From Seleniivibrio woodruffii (GTDB taxonomy: Bacteria > Chrysiogenota > Deferribacteres > Deferribacterales > Geovibrionaceae), in contig NZ_SMGG01000003.1 of the NCBI RefSeq assembly GCF_004339245.1, forward strand, positions 585,106 through 649,105: a stretch of 64,000 nt of DNA, written 5' to 3'. Both the position numbers and the translations under genes were made by a program. This document shows, piece after piece, positions 54,966-62,984 of the stretch. Each line of letters begins with the position of its first letter. Position 1 is the first letter of the stretch. The notes beneath the pieces were generated by a model. The model saw only the letters and a list, made by a program, of their open reading frames with translations, did not search any database and had not been told where the DNA came from.

Positions 54966-55240
54966 TGAGCCACCTCATATTTTTTAATTTCTATATCTTT
55001 TTCGTGCCAGTCTTTTGACTTTTCAAAGAACTCAACCATATATGGCTGTTTCATGTGGGCATCAAGGTGCGCATCGCTCTCCCATATTTCAAAACAGAAG
55101 ACCTGGTCGCCCAGAATTGTTATGGTATATTCCCTGCAGCCGTCCTCTTTCAGAACATCGGGGCGGACATTGAGCAGTCCGTTCAGGAATTTTTCGGCGT
55201 AACCCTCTTTCAGTGTGGCCTTAACATGAATTATGAACAT
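54962..55240 (-). CDS. Antibiotic biosynthesis monooxygenase (ABM) domain protein
   Basis: The 92-residue protein is a single ABM/YgiN-like ferredoxin-fold domain: FIIHVKATLKEGYAEKFL, EDGCREYTITI, FCFEIWESDAHLDAHM and PYMVEFFEKSKDW. YgiN-type proteins act on quinols. GGAGGAGG precedes the ATG. The pairing with a flavoprotein and an HxlR regulator suggests a response to quinones or other electrophiles. Confidence 0.85.
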   Translation of the reverse strand: MFIIHVKATLKEGYAEKFLNGLLNVRPDVLKEDGCREYTITILGDQVFCFEIWESDAHLDAHMKQPYMVEFFEKSKDWHEKDIEIKKYEVAQ

Positions 55241-55274
55241 TTTTCCTCCTCCTGTTGCTTAAATCATAAACGCA

Positions 55275-55326
55275 TACTATAGTAAACGCAAGAACGGTAA
55301 AAAAATACATGTACTTACAAAAAGTA
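55275..55326. promoter_or_regulatory. Two candidate HxlR operators in the divergent gap
   Basis: TACTATAGTA (55275-55284) is a perfect 10-bp palindrome. TACTT-ACAAA-AAGTA (55312-55326) is a 15-bp inverted repeat. Both share TACT...AGTA ends and lie between the ABM gene and hxlR, where they could control both directions. Confidence 0.55.
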
Positions 55327-55339
55327 TAGTGAGGCATCC

Positions 55340-55741
55340 ATGGGCAACTGCAAGACAAAAGAGATATGCGGCAAATCGTACAACTGCTATTTCGAGCTTA
55401 CCATGACTGTGTTTTCCGGCAAATGGAAAGCTATCATACTGTATCACATCGCACGGGAAGAGGTTCTGCGTTTCAGCGAGATACGCAAAGGGATGAACGG
55501 CATAACCGAGAGGATGCTGGCAAAACAGCTTCGTGAGCTTGAGGCTGACGGGGTTGTCAGCCGCCATATTTACAACCAGATACCGCCCAAGGTGGAATAC
55601 CGCCTGACTGACATCGGCAAAAAGCTGATACCTATTCTGAACATGATGAAGGACTGGGGAATTGAGTATGAAGAATTCCTCGGCGGAAGAGAGATCTTCG
55701 CCTCCGCCGAGTATGAACAGCCTGATAATTCTATGGTTTAG
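55340..55741 (+). CDS. HxlR-family transcriptional regulator
   Basis: The 133-residue protein is a winged helix-turn-helix of the HxlR type: FSGKWKAIILYHI, RFSEIRKGMNGITERMLAKQLRELEADGVVSR and KVEYRLTDIGKKL. Cysteines at 4, 10 and 16 precede the domain. C16 is at the place of the redox-sensing Cys of YodB and HypR, so it may sense quinones or disulfide stress. It is divergent from the ABM-flavoprotein operon, and its end overlaps the convergent FAD oxidoreductase gene by four bases. Confidence 0.9.
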   Translation: MGNCKTKEICGKSYNCYFELTMTVFSGKWKAIILYHIAREEVLRFSEIRKGMNGITERMLAKQLRELEADGVVSRHIYNQIPPKVEYRLTDIGKKLIPILNMMKDWGIEYEEFLGGREIFASAEYEQPDNSMV

Positions 55742-56916
55742 AAAGCCCTGTTGGCTTCCGCCGTGCTTCTGAATGCGCAGTCCTCTATTGCAAGCCCTGT
55801 GAACCAGTTGCCTGTGACATAAAGTCCTTTGACCTTTTGGATTATTTCGTCCAGCCTGTCCATGCGCTCCTCGTGTCCCAGTTTAAGGGTGGGGCAGAAG
55901 TGAACCGTTTCGGCAACGTGTGCAAATTTTGACTTATCGGTCTTCAAAACCTTTTCCGCTACAGCGATTTTTTGTTCATAAGTGAGTCTGTCCGGTTTGA
56001 AATGGAATGCGAAGCCTCTGTATTTCGAATCTTCGGCAACGTCACGGGAGACAACGGAGGTGAACTCGCTGTCTGCGGCTATGATGAAGCTCAGCTCCTC
56101 CACCGCAACGTCCTCTTTTTTGATTATAACGCCCATGCTCTCAACCTTTGCGGAAGAGATGGGGATGAGTATCTCTGATGCTTCGGGGGCAACGTCCGCA
56201 AGGAGTCTGCCCGCTTCCGCAGGATAAACTGCCGATACGAAGTTGTCGGAGGTGAAGGTCTCGCCGCCCGCCACGATAGAATATACTCCGCCGGAGAGCG
56301 ACACGCTCTCAACCCCGCATGAGGTCTTGAGGTTTATGTTGCCGTGTTTTGCGGCCTTGTTTATGAATTCCGTCATTCCGCCTTTCAGGGTGAAGCTGCG
56401 GGGGAGTGATTTATCTTTGGGTCTGCTTTTCAGCATCATGTCAGCGGGAAAGTCCGAACCTTCCTGCGAAATAACCGCCGCTATCATGGGTCTGAACATC
56501 TTTTCGTAGTTGCCCCTGCCCAGAATTTTCGTGTAATACTCACGCACGGTCTTTCCGGCCTTTTTTGTAAAGAAGGCGGAGGGAACGTTCAGCGCAAGCT
56601 CAAGTTTGTTGAGGCATTTTGTGATGGGCACAAGTCCTGCGGATGTGAGCATCCGGAACGGAACCTTTTTGCGGGGCAGAAAGTTCTCTTCAAGCCCTGC
56701 GTGTTTCATTGCGCTTATGTATGAGGCATATGAAGCATAGACGGTGTGTCCTCCCAGCTCCAGCCAGAAATTGTCATATGTTGCAGATGCGAGGCATCCG
56801 CCCGCTCTTTCGGATTTTTCGAGCACCAGAACTTTTTTCCCCTCTGCCGCCATTATCTGGGCAAACACCATGCCGCTCACGCCGCTGCCCGCAACAATAA
56901 AGTCAAAATGAGCCAT
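55738..56916 (-). CDS. FAD-dependent amine-oxidase-like oxidoreductase
   Basis: The 392-residue protein begins with the Rossmann FAD motif VAGSGVSGMVFAQIMAAEGKKVLVLEKSERAGG. It also has the family motif FWLELGGHTVYA and a C-terminal flavin-binding segment GLYVTGNWFTGLAIEDCAFRSTAEA. It belongs to the protoporphyrinogen oxidase/amine oxidase/UDP-galactopyranose mutase-like group. It is shorter than HemG (~450), and no other heme genes are near, so the substrate is open. It is divergent from the nitrate reductase cluster. Confidence 0.8.
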   Translation of the reverse strand: MAHFDFIVAGSGVSGMVFAQIMAAEGKKVLVLEKSERAGGCLASATYDNFWLELGGHTVYASYASYISAMKHAGLEENFLPRKKVPFRMLTSAGLVPITKCLNKLELALNVPSAFFTKKAGKTVREYYTKILGRGNYEKMFRPMIAAVISQEGSDFPADMMLKSRPKDKSLPRSFTLKGGMTEFINKAAKHGNINLKTSCGVESVSLSGGVYSIVAGGETFTSDNFVSAVYPAEAGRLLADVAPEASEILIPISSAKVESMGVIIKKEDVAVEELSFIIAADSEFTSVVSRDVAEDSKYRGFAFHFKPDRLTYEQKIAVAEKVLKTDKSKFAHVAETVHFCPTLKLGHEERMDRLDEIIQKVKGLYVTGNWFTGLAIEDCAFRSTAEANRAF

Positions 56917-57008
56917 GACATCCTCCTGATGTTTTATAACACACTATACCCCTGTCTAACTCCATAATCAATAAATCAAAATGCAGAAATACCGGCTGTT
57001 GACTGCAT

Positions 57009-57053
57009 TTACATAATTTACAGTACGCTTACAACCTTAATCCCGCTTTTACA
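57009..57053 (+). promoter_or_regulatory. Four TTACA direct repeats in the nap upstream region
   Basis: TTACA occurs at 57009, 57018, 57029 and 57049. Three of them are exactly 20 bp apart. They lie in the 259-bp gap before napM and could be binding sites for a response regulator. No clear FNR box is seen here. Confidence 0.35.
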
Positions 57054-57108
57054 AAAATAGCGTTAACCTTGAAGGGTGAATAACCGCCGCAGACAATACT
57101 AACCCCAG

Positions 57109-57129
57109 AGGCCGCGCAGAAAGCGGCCT
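57109..57129 (+). other. Hairpin in the napM leader
   Basis: AGGCCGC and GCGGCCT pair perfectly around GCAGAAA, 47 bases before the napM ATG. A GAACCGGAGG ribosome site follows. No known riboswitch class is recognised. Confidence 0.5.
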
Positions 57130-57175
57130 GAGTGCGTCTTCGGCAGAGATATAAAAGAACCGGAGGTAATTTATT

Positions 57176-57553
57176 ATGGGCAAGAGGCTCGCAGTTTTTA
57201 TTCTGGTGCTGACGCTTGCGGCATTCGGCGCAGCATCGGCTAAGGGTTCGAAAGTGAAAGGGCATCCCGAAAAAATGGGTGATACGGACTGTCTCACCTG
57301 CCATCAGGATGTGACGCCCGATCTTGTAGCTCAGTGGGAGCTCAGCGCACACAGCTTTACAGGCGTTAAATGTCAGGTATGCCACGGCGACGAGAAGAAC
57401 TTCAGAAAAGTTCCTCTCACAATAACCTGCGTCGGCTGTCACGACCATCAGGCCGAAGTGAACGCAGCACCCAAAACATCCTGCGCAAGCTGTCATAAGG
57501 CACACACTTTCACTGTACACAAAAAGGGTTACACCCCCACCGATGTTAAGTAA
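57176..57553 (+). CDS. napM: Tetraheme cytochrome c (NapM)
   Basis: The 125-residue periplasmic protein has a signal peptide ending FGAASAKG and four CxxCH haem sites at 39-43, 66-70, 85-89 and 103-107. It has further His residues for bis-His ligation. NapM-type cytochromes occur next to napA in Desulfovibrio-like nap clusters and are thought to pass electrons to NapA in place of the usual NapB. No napB is present in the window. It precedes napA by 15 bases. Confidence 0.85.
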   Translation: MGKRLAVFILVLTLAAFGAASAKGSKVKGHPEKMGDTDCLTCHQDVTPDLVAQWELSAHSFTGVKCQVCHGDEKNFRKVPLTITCVGCHDHQAEVNAAPKTSCASCHKAHTFTVHKKGYTPTDVK

Positions 57554-57568
57554 GGAAGGACTGAGACT

Positions 57569-59959
57569 ATGATGAATTTAACCAGAAGAAATTTTATAAA
57601 AGCAGCAATGGCAACCGCCGCCGCCGCATCTGTCGGCGTGACACTCCCCAAAGAGGTTGAAGCGGCCGAAGCGGTTGATAAATGGGTAAAGGGCACCTGC
57701 CGCTTCTGTGGAACAGGCTGCGGTGTTTATGTGGGCGTTAAGGGCGGCAAGGCAGTTGCCATGAAGGGTAACCCCGATGCGAAGACAAACTTCGGATTCC
57801 TCTGCGTAAAGGGTTTCCTTGCGTATAAATGCATGTATCACCCCGACAGACTGAAAGCCCCCATGATCCGCCAGAAGGACGGCAAGTTCAAAGAGGTTTC
57901 ATGGGATACAGCTCTCGACTATGTGACCGACAAATTCAAGTATTTAAGACAGACCTACGGCAAGGACGCAGTGGCCTACTACGGTTCAGGCCAGTGTACC
58001 ACCGAGGAAACATACACTTTCAACAAGCTGTTCAAAGGCGGTTTCCGTTCGAACATGGTTGAAGGAAACCCCCGTCTCTGCATGGCTTCAGCGGTTGCAG
58101 GCTACATCAGCACATACGGTTCCGATGAACCCGTCGGCTCATATGCGGACATTGAGAAATCAAAGTGTCTCTTCATTACCGGTTCAAACACCAGCGAGTG
58201 CCACCCTGTTCTGTTCCGCAGAATCATGCGCCACAAGCTGACCAATCCCGATGTTAAGATAATCGTATGCGAACCCAGAAAAACCTCCACAACCAAGATT
58301 GCCGACCTGTGGCTCCCCTGCGACCCCGGAACGGATCTTGCGGTGTTCAACGCAATGATAAAATACATTCTGGACAACGATCTCTATGATGAGAAGTTTG
58401 TAGCCCAGAATGCAAGGATAACCAACGGAAAAGAGGTCAAGACCATTGCGGAATACAAAGAGTTCCTTAAGGACTTCACCCTTGAGAAGGTCGAGAAACT
58501 CACACGCTGCCCCGCAGAGAACATCAAAAAGGCGGCTGAGTGGTTCGCAAACAGCCCCGCAACAATGTCTCTGTGGTGCATGGGACTTAACCAGCGTGTT
58601 AAGGGCGTATGGGCGAACAACCTCGTTCACAACCTCCACCTGCTCACAGGCCAGATATGCAGACCCGGCGCAGAGCCTTTCTCGCTGACAGGTCAGCCCA
58701 ACGCATGCGGCGGTGTTCGTGAGACTGGTGCACTTTCTCACCTGCTCCCCGGAACAAAACCCGTTGCAAACGATGGTTGGAGAGCCCACGTTGAGAAATG
58801 CTGGGGTGTTGAACCCGGCACCATCGATCCCAAACCCGGCTTCCATACAATGAAAATGTTCGATGCTCTCGGCGGCGAGGCGGATGCATCCAAACCCATA
58901 AAGGCTATGCTGGTCTCCACTACAAACCCCGCACAGTCCCTCCCCAACCTCCACAAGTATATAAAGGGTATGCAGGACAGCTTCCTTGTGGTGCTGGATA
59001 TTTTCCCCACCAGAACAACACAGCTTGCAGACGTTATTCTGCCCGCCGCTTTCATTTATGAGAAGGGCGGTATTTACGGATGTTCCGAGCGCAGAAGCCA
59101 GCTTACTGAAAAAGCAGTTGAACCCGTTGGTCAGGCAAAACCCGACCTCTGGATCGCCGCTCAGATAGCGAAGCGCATGGGCATGGAAAAACTCATCCCC
59201 TGGAACGGAAACGATTCCATGAAGGCCAACGAAATGGCTTGGGACGACTATCGTGAGATAATCAAAGACACAGACCACACCCTTGCCGGAGCTACCTATT
59301 CCAGACTTAAGAAGGAGAAGGCAGGTCTTCAGTGGCCCATTCCTTCACTTGACCACCCCGGCACAGAGAGAAGATATGTCAGAGGCTCTGACCCCATGTT
59401 CAACCATGAGGGATTCAAGGCGAAATTCGGCATAACCTTCGACCCCGCCAGAAAGATAAACTTCTACAACGATGCGAAGAAAGAGGGCAAGGCAAACATA
59501 TTCATGCGTCCCTTCGCAGGTGCGGCAGAGGTTCCGGATGCGGACTATCCGTTCTATCTGACAACCGGCCGTGTTATCGAGCAGTGGCACACCGGAACAA
59601 TGACAATGCGTATTCCTGAGATCGCAAGGGCGCACTCACACGCATACCTTGAGATCCACCCAGAAGATGCCAAAAAAGCGGGAATCACATCCGGCGATAT
59701 GGTTGAAGTTGCCAGCAAGAGGGGCAAGTGCGTAATGCCCGCCCATATCGTAAGCGGCACTCTTCCCGGCGTTCTGTTCGTTCCTTGGCACGATCAGGCA
59801 TTTGTCCGTATGATCAACTTCGTGTGCAACGATGCTGTGGACGACACGTCTTTCGAGCCTGAGTTCAAGATTGCGGCCGTAAAGATCAAAAAGGTCTCCG
59901 GTCCCAAGAACGTGGCAGAGAAATTCATCATCAGAGACGTAAACTCTAAATTCTCCTAA
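57569..59959 (+). CDS. napA: Periplasmic nitrate reductase catalytic subunit
   Basis: The 796-residue molybdoenzyme reduces nitrate to nitrite. It has a Tat signal (TRRNFIKAAMA, R6-R7) and a [4Fe-4S] site C44-x2-C47-x3-C51-x27-C79. The Mo ligand is C171 in EGNPRLCMASAV, followed by molybdopterin-binding segments such as GSNTSECHPV and the C-terminal TTGRVIEQWHTGTMT. The length suits the monomeric Desulfovibrio-type NapA. Nitrate activity is inferred from C171 and the nap gene context; a related molybdoenzyme is possible but less likely. Confidence 0.93.
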   Translation: MMNLTRRNFIKAAMATAAAASVGVTLPKEVEAAEAVDKWVKGTCRFCGTGCGVYVGVKGGKAVAMKGNPDAKTNFGFLCVKGFLAYKCMYHPDRLKAPMIRQKDGKFKEVSWDTALDYVTDKFKYLRQTYGKDAVAYYGSGQCTTEETYTFNKLFKGGFRSNMVEGNPRLCMASAVAGYISTYGSDEPVGSYADIEKSKCLFITGSNTSECHPVLFRRIMRHKLTNPDVKIIVCEPRKTSTTKIADLWLPCDPGTDLAVFNAMIKYILDNDLYDEKFVAQNARITNGKEVKTIAEYKEFLKDFTLEKVEKLTRCPAENIKKAAEWFANSPATMSLWCMGLNQRVKGVWANNLVHNLHLLTGQICRPGAEPFSLTGQPNACGGVRETGALSHLLPGTKPVANDGWRAHVEKCWGVEPGTIDPKPGFHTMKMFDALGGEADASKPIKAMLVSTTNPAQSLPNLHKYIKGMQDSFLVVLDIFPTRTTQLADVILPAAFIYEKGGIYGCSERRSQLTEKAVEPVGQAKPDLWIAAQIAKRMGMEKLIPWNGNDSMKANEMAWDDYREIIKDTDHTLAGATYSRLKKEKAGLQWPIPSLDHPGTERRYVRGSDPMFNHEGFKAKFGITFDPARKINFYNDAKKEGKANIFMRPFAGAAEVPDADYPFYLTTGRVIEQWHTGTMTMRIPEIARAHSHAYLEIHPEDAKKAGITSGDMVEVASKRGKCVMPAHIVSGTLPGVLFVPWHDQAFVRMINFVCNDAVDDTSFEPEFKIAAVKIKKVSGPKNVAEKFIIRDVNSKFS

Positions 59960-59983
59960 GACGGAGCGACATACACCTCTTGG

Positions 59984-60014
59984 CGCCCTGCTTTAAGGCG
60001 GGGCGTCTTTTTTT
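59984..60014 (+). terminator. Strong terminator between napA and napD
   Basis: CGCCCTGCT pairs with GGCGGGGCG around TTAA (59984-60005; nine pairs, some G-T), followed by TC and seven T. It sits inside what would be one nap operon. Confidence 0.9.
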
Positions 60015-60035
60015 ATTAAACAAGGAAGGTCAGCT

Positions 60036-60359
60036 ATGATTTATTCAGGAAGCGTTGTTTACACTCAGGCGGAGGATCTGGAAAAAGCAAGAACCATAAT
60101 ATCTGCCGTTGAGAACATAGAGATATTTGCCGTCAGCGACGACAAAACCCAGATAATAGTGGCAATAGAGGCCGACGATGAAGAGCATCTGAAACAGATA
60201 TGCGCAGGTCTGCGTGAGTATCCGGAGATACTTGAGGTTGCCCACCATATTTTCCATTTCGAGGACGATGTCGAGGATATCCTCTCCGGACGCAAAGTAC
60301 CTTCGATGGAAGGATTTTTCAAAAGTAAAAAGAAGGAAGAGCGCAAGTTAAATGGCTAG
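60036..60359 (+). CDS. napD: NapD chaperone for NapA
   Basis: The 107-residue cytoplasmic protein has the NapD ferredoxin-like pattern: YSGSVVYTQAEDLEKARTIISAVENIEIFAVSDDKTQIIVAIEADDEE. In other bacteria NapD binds the NapA Tat signal and holds it back until the cofactor is loaded. It has an AAGGAGG-like site (AAGGAAGG) before the ATG. The chain runs about 20 residues past usual NapD (~87). It overlaps napG by eight bases. Confidence 0.87.
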   Translation: MIYSGSVVYTQAEDLEKARTIISAVENIEIFAVSDDKTQIIVAIEADDEEHLKQICAGLREYPEILEVAHHIFHFEDDVEDILSGRKVPSMEGFFKSKKKEERKLNG

Positions 60360-61110
60360 GAACAGGCTGACGGAGCTGTTTGAAGGGCTTCTGAACAGCA
60401 ACCCGTTCAAGAATTTCTACAAAAAGAACAGACTGAGGCCCCCCGGCGCCGCAACGGAGGAGACCTTTATGGAGCTGTGCATCCGCTGTGCACGCTGCAT
60501 AGAGGTTTGTCCGTACGATTCCATCGAACGTGCCGACCTTTTCGAGAAACTTCAGATAGGCACACCCTATGTATTTCCCGATACAAAAGCCTGCTATCTC
60601 TGCATGCGCTGTATGAAGGTCTGCCCCACGGGAGCACTTGACCCGAAACTTACCGACGGCAGAAAAGTTCGTATGGGCATAGCGGTCATAAACGAAAAGA
60701 CCTGCCTCAACTTCCTCTACTACAAGGATGAGATGCTCGGTGTATCCGCCACAGGAACCGCCCAGCTCTGCGGAACCTGCTACAACGTCTGCCCCTACAC
60801 GGATGAAGCGATAGTAATGGAAAAATTCATCCTGCCCGTGGTGACGGACAGATGCACCGGCTGCGGAATCTGCGCCGAAAAGTGCCCCGCAACTCCCGAA
60901 AAGGCGATGTCCATCTATCCTGAAGGAATGCCCGTTGACAAGAACGAGGGTTATTTCGGCAGACGAAGCAAAATACACGGCGAGGAACGCAAAAAGGGCA
61001 ATGATATCCTGAAAGGTGAAAAACTCCTTGAGGAGAAGCAGAAGATAGACTCCTCGGATGTTAAGCCCGATTTCCAATACAACACCGAAACCTACGACAC
61101 CGAGTGGTAA
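60352..61110 (+). CDS. napG: NapG-type four-cluster ferredoxin without a Tat signal
   Basis: The 252-residue protein has four cysteine groups for [4Fe-4S] clusters: CIRCARCIEVCP, CYLCMRCMKVCP, CGTCYNVCP (with an upstream Cys) and CTGCGICAEKCP. The segment RLRPPGA before the first cluster is the same one that follows the Tat signal in E. coli NapG. Here the protein starts directly with MARNRLTELFEGL and has no twin-Arg or hydrophobic signal. It may therefore act on the cytoplasmic side with NapH, or be carried out by a partner. Confidence 0.9.
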   Translation: MARNRLTELFEGLLNSNPFKNFYKKNRLRPPGAATEETFMELCIRCARCIEVCPYDSIERADLFEKLQIGTPYVFPDTKACYLCMRCMKVCPTGALDPKLTDGRKVRMGIAVINEKTCLNFLYYKDEMLGVSATGTAQLCGTCYNVCPYTDEAIVMEKFILPVVTDRCTGCGICAEKCPATPEKAMSIYPEGMPVDKNEGYFGRRSKIHGEERKKGNDILKGEKLLEEKQKIDSSDVKPDFQYNTETYDTEW

Positions 61111-61113
61111 GCC

Positions 61114-61914
61114 ATGAAGATCAAAACATACAGACGCACGGCGCAGATACTCACCGTGTTTGCAATATTTTTCATACCGCTTTTAAACGTTTACGAGCTG
61201 TATTTCGTTAAGGGAACTTTCATCTCCATGGATATAGGCGATGCCGCAATGGCAGACCCGCTGGCTGTTTTTCAGTCCATGCTGGCCGCAGGCAGAGTCA
61301 ACGAATATATGCTCGGTTCCGTTATAATTCCTGTTGTGCTGATGCTCCTTCTGGGGCGTGTGTGGTGCAGCTGGTTCTGCCCTTATTATCTCTGCGCCGA
61401 GCTTATGACATGGCTCAGAAAAAAGCTGAAGATGAAGCCCTACAAGCCTGTTTATAAGGATACGGTGCCTGTCCGCCAGTCGAAGTTCAGATATATCTTT
61501 CTGTTCATAGGGCTTGTGCTGATGTGTATTGCCGGAGTGCCTATTCTGAACCTGATCTCCGCACCGGGGATAATCTCCACGCAGGCCATGCTTATAGTGA
61601 AATTTCATTATGTAACCTTCGAACTGGTCTTCGTTCTGGTTCTGCTTGTTCTGGAACTGTTTTATTTCAGGTTCTGGTGCAGGCTCTTCTGTCCCACAGG
61701 AACCTTTCTGTCGTTCTTCCGCTGGAAAAAGGGCATGACTGTTGAAAAAGTCCGTTCCGAGTGCTCGGACTGCCTCTCCTGCGTTCGCTCCTGTCCCATG
61801 ATGATAAACCCCATGACCATGGGGGCATCCAGCCACTGCAACAACTGCGGCGACTGTGTGGATATCTGCCCCGACAACAGAAAAGAGGACACCCTGAAAT
61901 TTACTTTTAAATAG
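61114..61914 (+). CDS. napH: NapH membrane ferredoxin (quinol dehydrogenase)
   Basis: The 266-residue protein has about four membrane helices, a CSWFCPYYLC motif after helix 2 and CRLFCP after helix 4. Two C-terminal [4Fe-4S] sites follow: CSDCLSCVRSCPMM and CNNCGDCVDICP. With NapG it takes electrons from menaquinol for nitrate reduction. It follows napG by three bases. Confidence 0.92.
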   Translation: MKIKTYRRTAQILTVFAIFFIPLLNVYELYFVKGTFISMDIGDAAMADPLAVFQSMLAAGRVNEYMLGSVIIPVVLMLLLGRVWCSWFCPYYLCAELMTWLRKKLKMKPYKPVYKDTVPVRQSKFRYIFLFIGLVLMCIAGVPILNLISAPGIISTQAMLIVKFHYVTFELVFVLVLLVLELFYFRFWCRLFCPTGTFLSFFRWKKGMTVEKVRSECSDCLSCVRSCPMMINPMTMGASSHCNNCGDCVDICPDNRKEDTLKFTFK

Positions 61915-61934
61915 TTTATGTGTATAATGCAGGT

Positions 61935-62585
61935 ATGAACAAACAGGAAGCAGTAAAACTATTCGCAACAGGGTTCTTCGGCTCAGCCGATCCCGAACTT
62001 TTAAAGGTGCTGGACACCATCTGCCGTCACAGAACAGTGGAGAAAAAATCCATTCTGTTCGTTGAAGGGCAGGAGGGCAGCACGGTATATTTCCTTGTGA
62101 AAGGCAGTATAAAACTTTTCAGAACAAATGACGAAGGCAGAGAGGCCGTCGTTCATTTCGTGCGTTCCGGCGAAATATTCGCCGAGATTCTTCTTCAGCT
62201 GGGGCTGAAATATCCCGTGACATCCATGACACTGGAGGAGTGCGACCTTCTGGAGATGGACGCAATGAAGCTTGAGGAGGTCATTTCAAAAGACCCCAAG
62301 GTGTCCATGCGGCTCATCGGAGCACTTGCCAAACGTATAAAATATTTCGTTAATCTCATAGAGAGCCTTACTGTGAACGATGTCCGTGCGAGGCTTGTGA
62401 ACTGGCTGAGAAATCAGAAAAAGAAAGAATCCGCCGTGGTCAGGCTCCCTGTGCCGAAGGGCGAGCTTGCGCTCCTGCTCGGAACCACAGCCGAAACCTT
62501 TTCCAGAGTGCTTAAGAAGTTGCAGGAAGAGGGGTATATAGAGGTGCAGGGGAGAGATATCAAGATACTGAAAAATCTGGATTGA
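61935..62585 (+). CDS. Crp/Fnr-family regulator beside the nap cluster
   Basis: The protein (216 residues from ATG 61935) has a cyclic-nucleotide-binding-type sensor domain (SILFVEGQEGSTVYFLVKGSIKLFRTNDEGREAVVHFVRSGEIFAE) and a C-terminal helix-turn-helix (PVPKGELALLLGTTAETFSRVLKKLQEEGYIEV). It lacks the N-terminal Cys cluster of oxygen-sensing FNR, so a haem, nitric oxide or nitrate-linked signal as in DNR/NnrR is more likely. A TATAAT lies only eight bases before the ATG. A start at 61920 is possible. It may control nap. Confidence 0.85.
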   Translation: MNKQEAVKLFATGFFGSADPELLKVLDTICRHRTVEKKSILFVEGQEGSTVYFLVKGSIKLFRTNDEGREAVVHFVRSGEIFAEILLQLGLKYPVTSMTLEECDLLEMDAMKLEEVISKDPKVSMRLIGALAKRIKYFVNLIESLTVNDVRARLVNWLRNQKKKESAVVRLPVPKGELALLLGTTAETFSRVLKKLQEEGYIEVQGRDIKILKNLD

Positions 62586-62652
62586 GTTTGGTTTTTATAA
62601 CGCTTCGCATTACCCACATAGAATTTGCCGAGCGGCGGGTTGACTTGAGTGG

Positions 62653-62723
62653 GAAGACTGCCACGGGCTAAAGCCCTCGCAGTGACCTGTAGCTGTCACT
62701 CTGAGCGGAGCGAAGAGTCTCAT
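62653..62723. repeat. Intergenic repeat pair at the end of the nap region
   Basis: GAAGACTGCCACGGGC...CTCGCAGTGAC is followed after CTGTAGCT by GTCACTCTGAGCGGAGCGAAGAGTCTC. This joins one arm of each repeat sub-type into a single inverted structure. It lies between the regulator gene and the convergent csrA; no gene is seen in 62586-62739. Confidence 0.75.
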
Positions 62724-62739
62724 CCTGTATTTTGTATGT

Positions 62740-62970
62740 TTATTTGTTCTGCTGTTTGAAGAAATCCACAAGTGAGACGAGGTTCTCTTTTTTAACGGCC
62801 TGAAGGTTCTCTTCCTTGATAGCCTCGTAGACCTCTTTCCGGTGAACGCTCACATCTTTGGGCGCATCTATCCCTATCTTAACGTTGCGCCCGGCGACCT
62901 CGACTATGGTCACTTCGATATTGTCACCGATTATTATGCTTTCGTTTATCTTCCTTGATAATACAAGCAT
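62740..62970 (-). CDS. csrA: CsrA RNA-binding carbon storage/motility regulator
   Basis: The 76-residue protein is Csr[50 protein letters not shown] is the full family core, with the Arg near residue 44-45 used for GGA recognition. It blocks or stabilises mRNAs, notably for flagellin. The ribosome site sits in ACAGGAAGG, itself close to a CsrA-binding GGA motif, so it may repress itself. fliW, its antagonist, is 14 bases upstream in the same operon. Confidence 0.96.
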   Translation of the reverse strand: MLVLSRKINESIIIGDNIEVTIVEVAGRNVKIGIDAPKDVSVHRKEVYEAIKEENLQAVKKENLVSLVDFFKQQNK

Positions 62971-62984
62971 TTGCCTTCCTGTGG

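Noticed and set aside
56940-56990. FNR box before napM (AATCAATAAATCAA)
   Set aside because: On the other strand this is a direct repeat of TTGATT, not the TTGAT-N4-ATCAA inverted site.
57061-57170. A riboswitch (Moco or cyclic-di-GMP class) in the napM leader
   Set aside because: Only one plain hairpin is visible, and the conserved core bases of these classes could not be found. A covariance-model scan would settle it.
58184-59278. A 364-codon open frame on the minus strand inside napA
   Set aside because: It lies wholly opposite a clear napA, has no recognisable motif, and long antisense frames are common here because of codon bias. Similar frames opposite nadE (47709-48917), prs/pth (43579-44553) and the PBP gene (31500-32405) were left out for the same reason.
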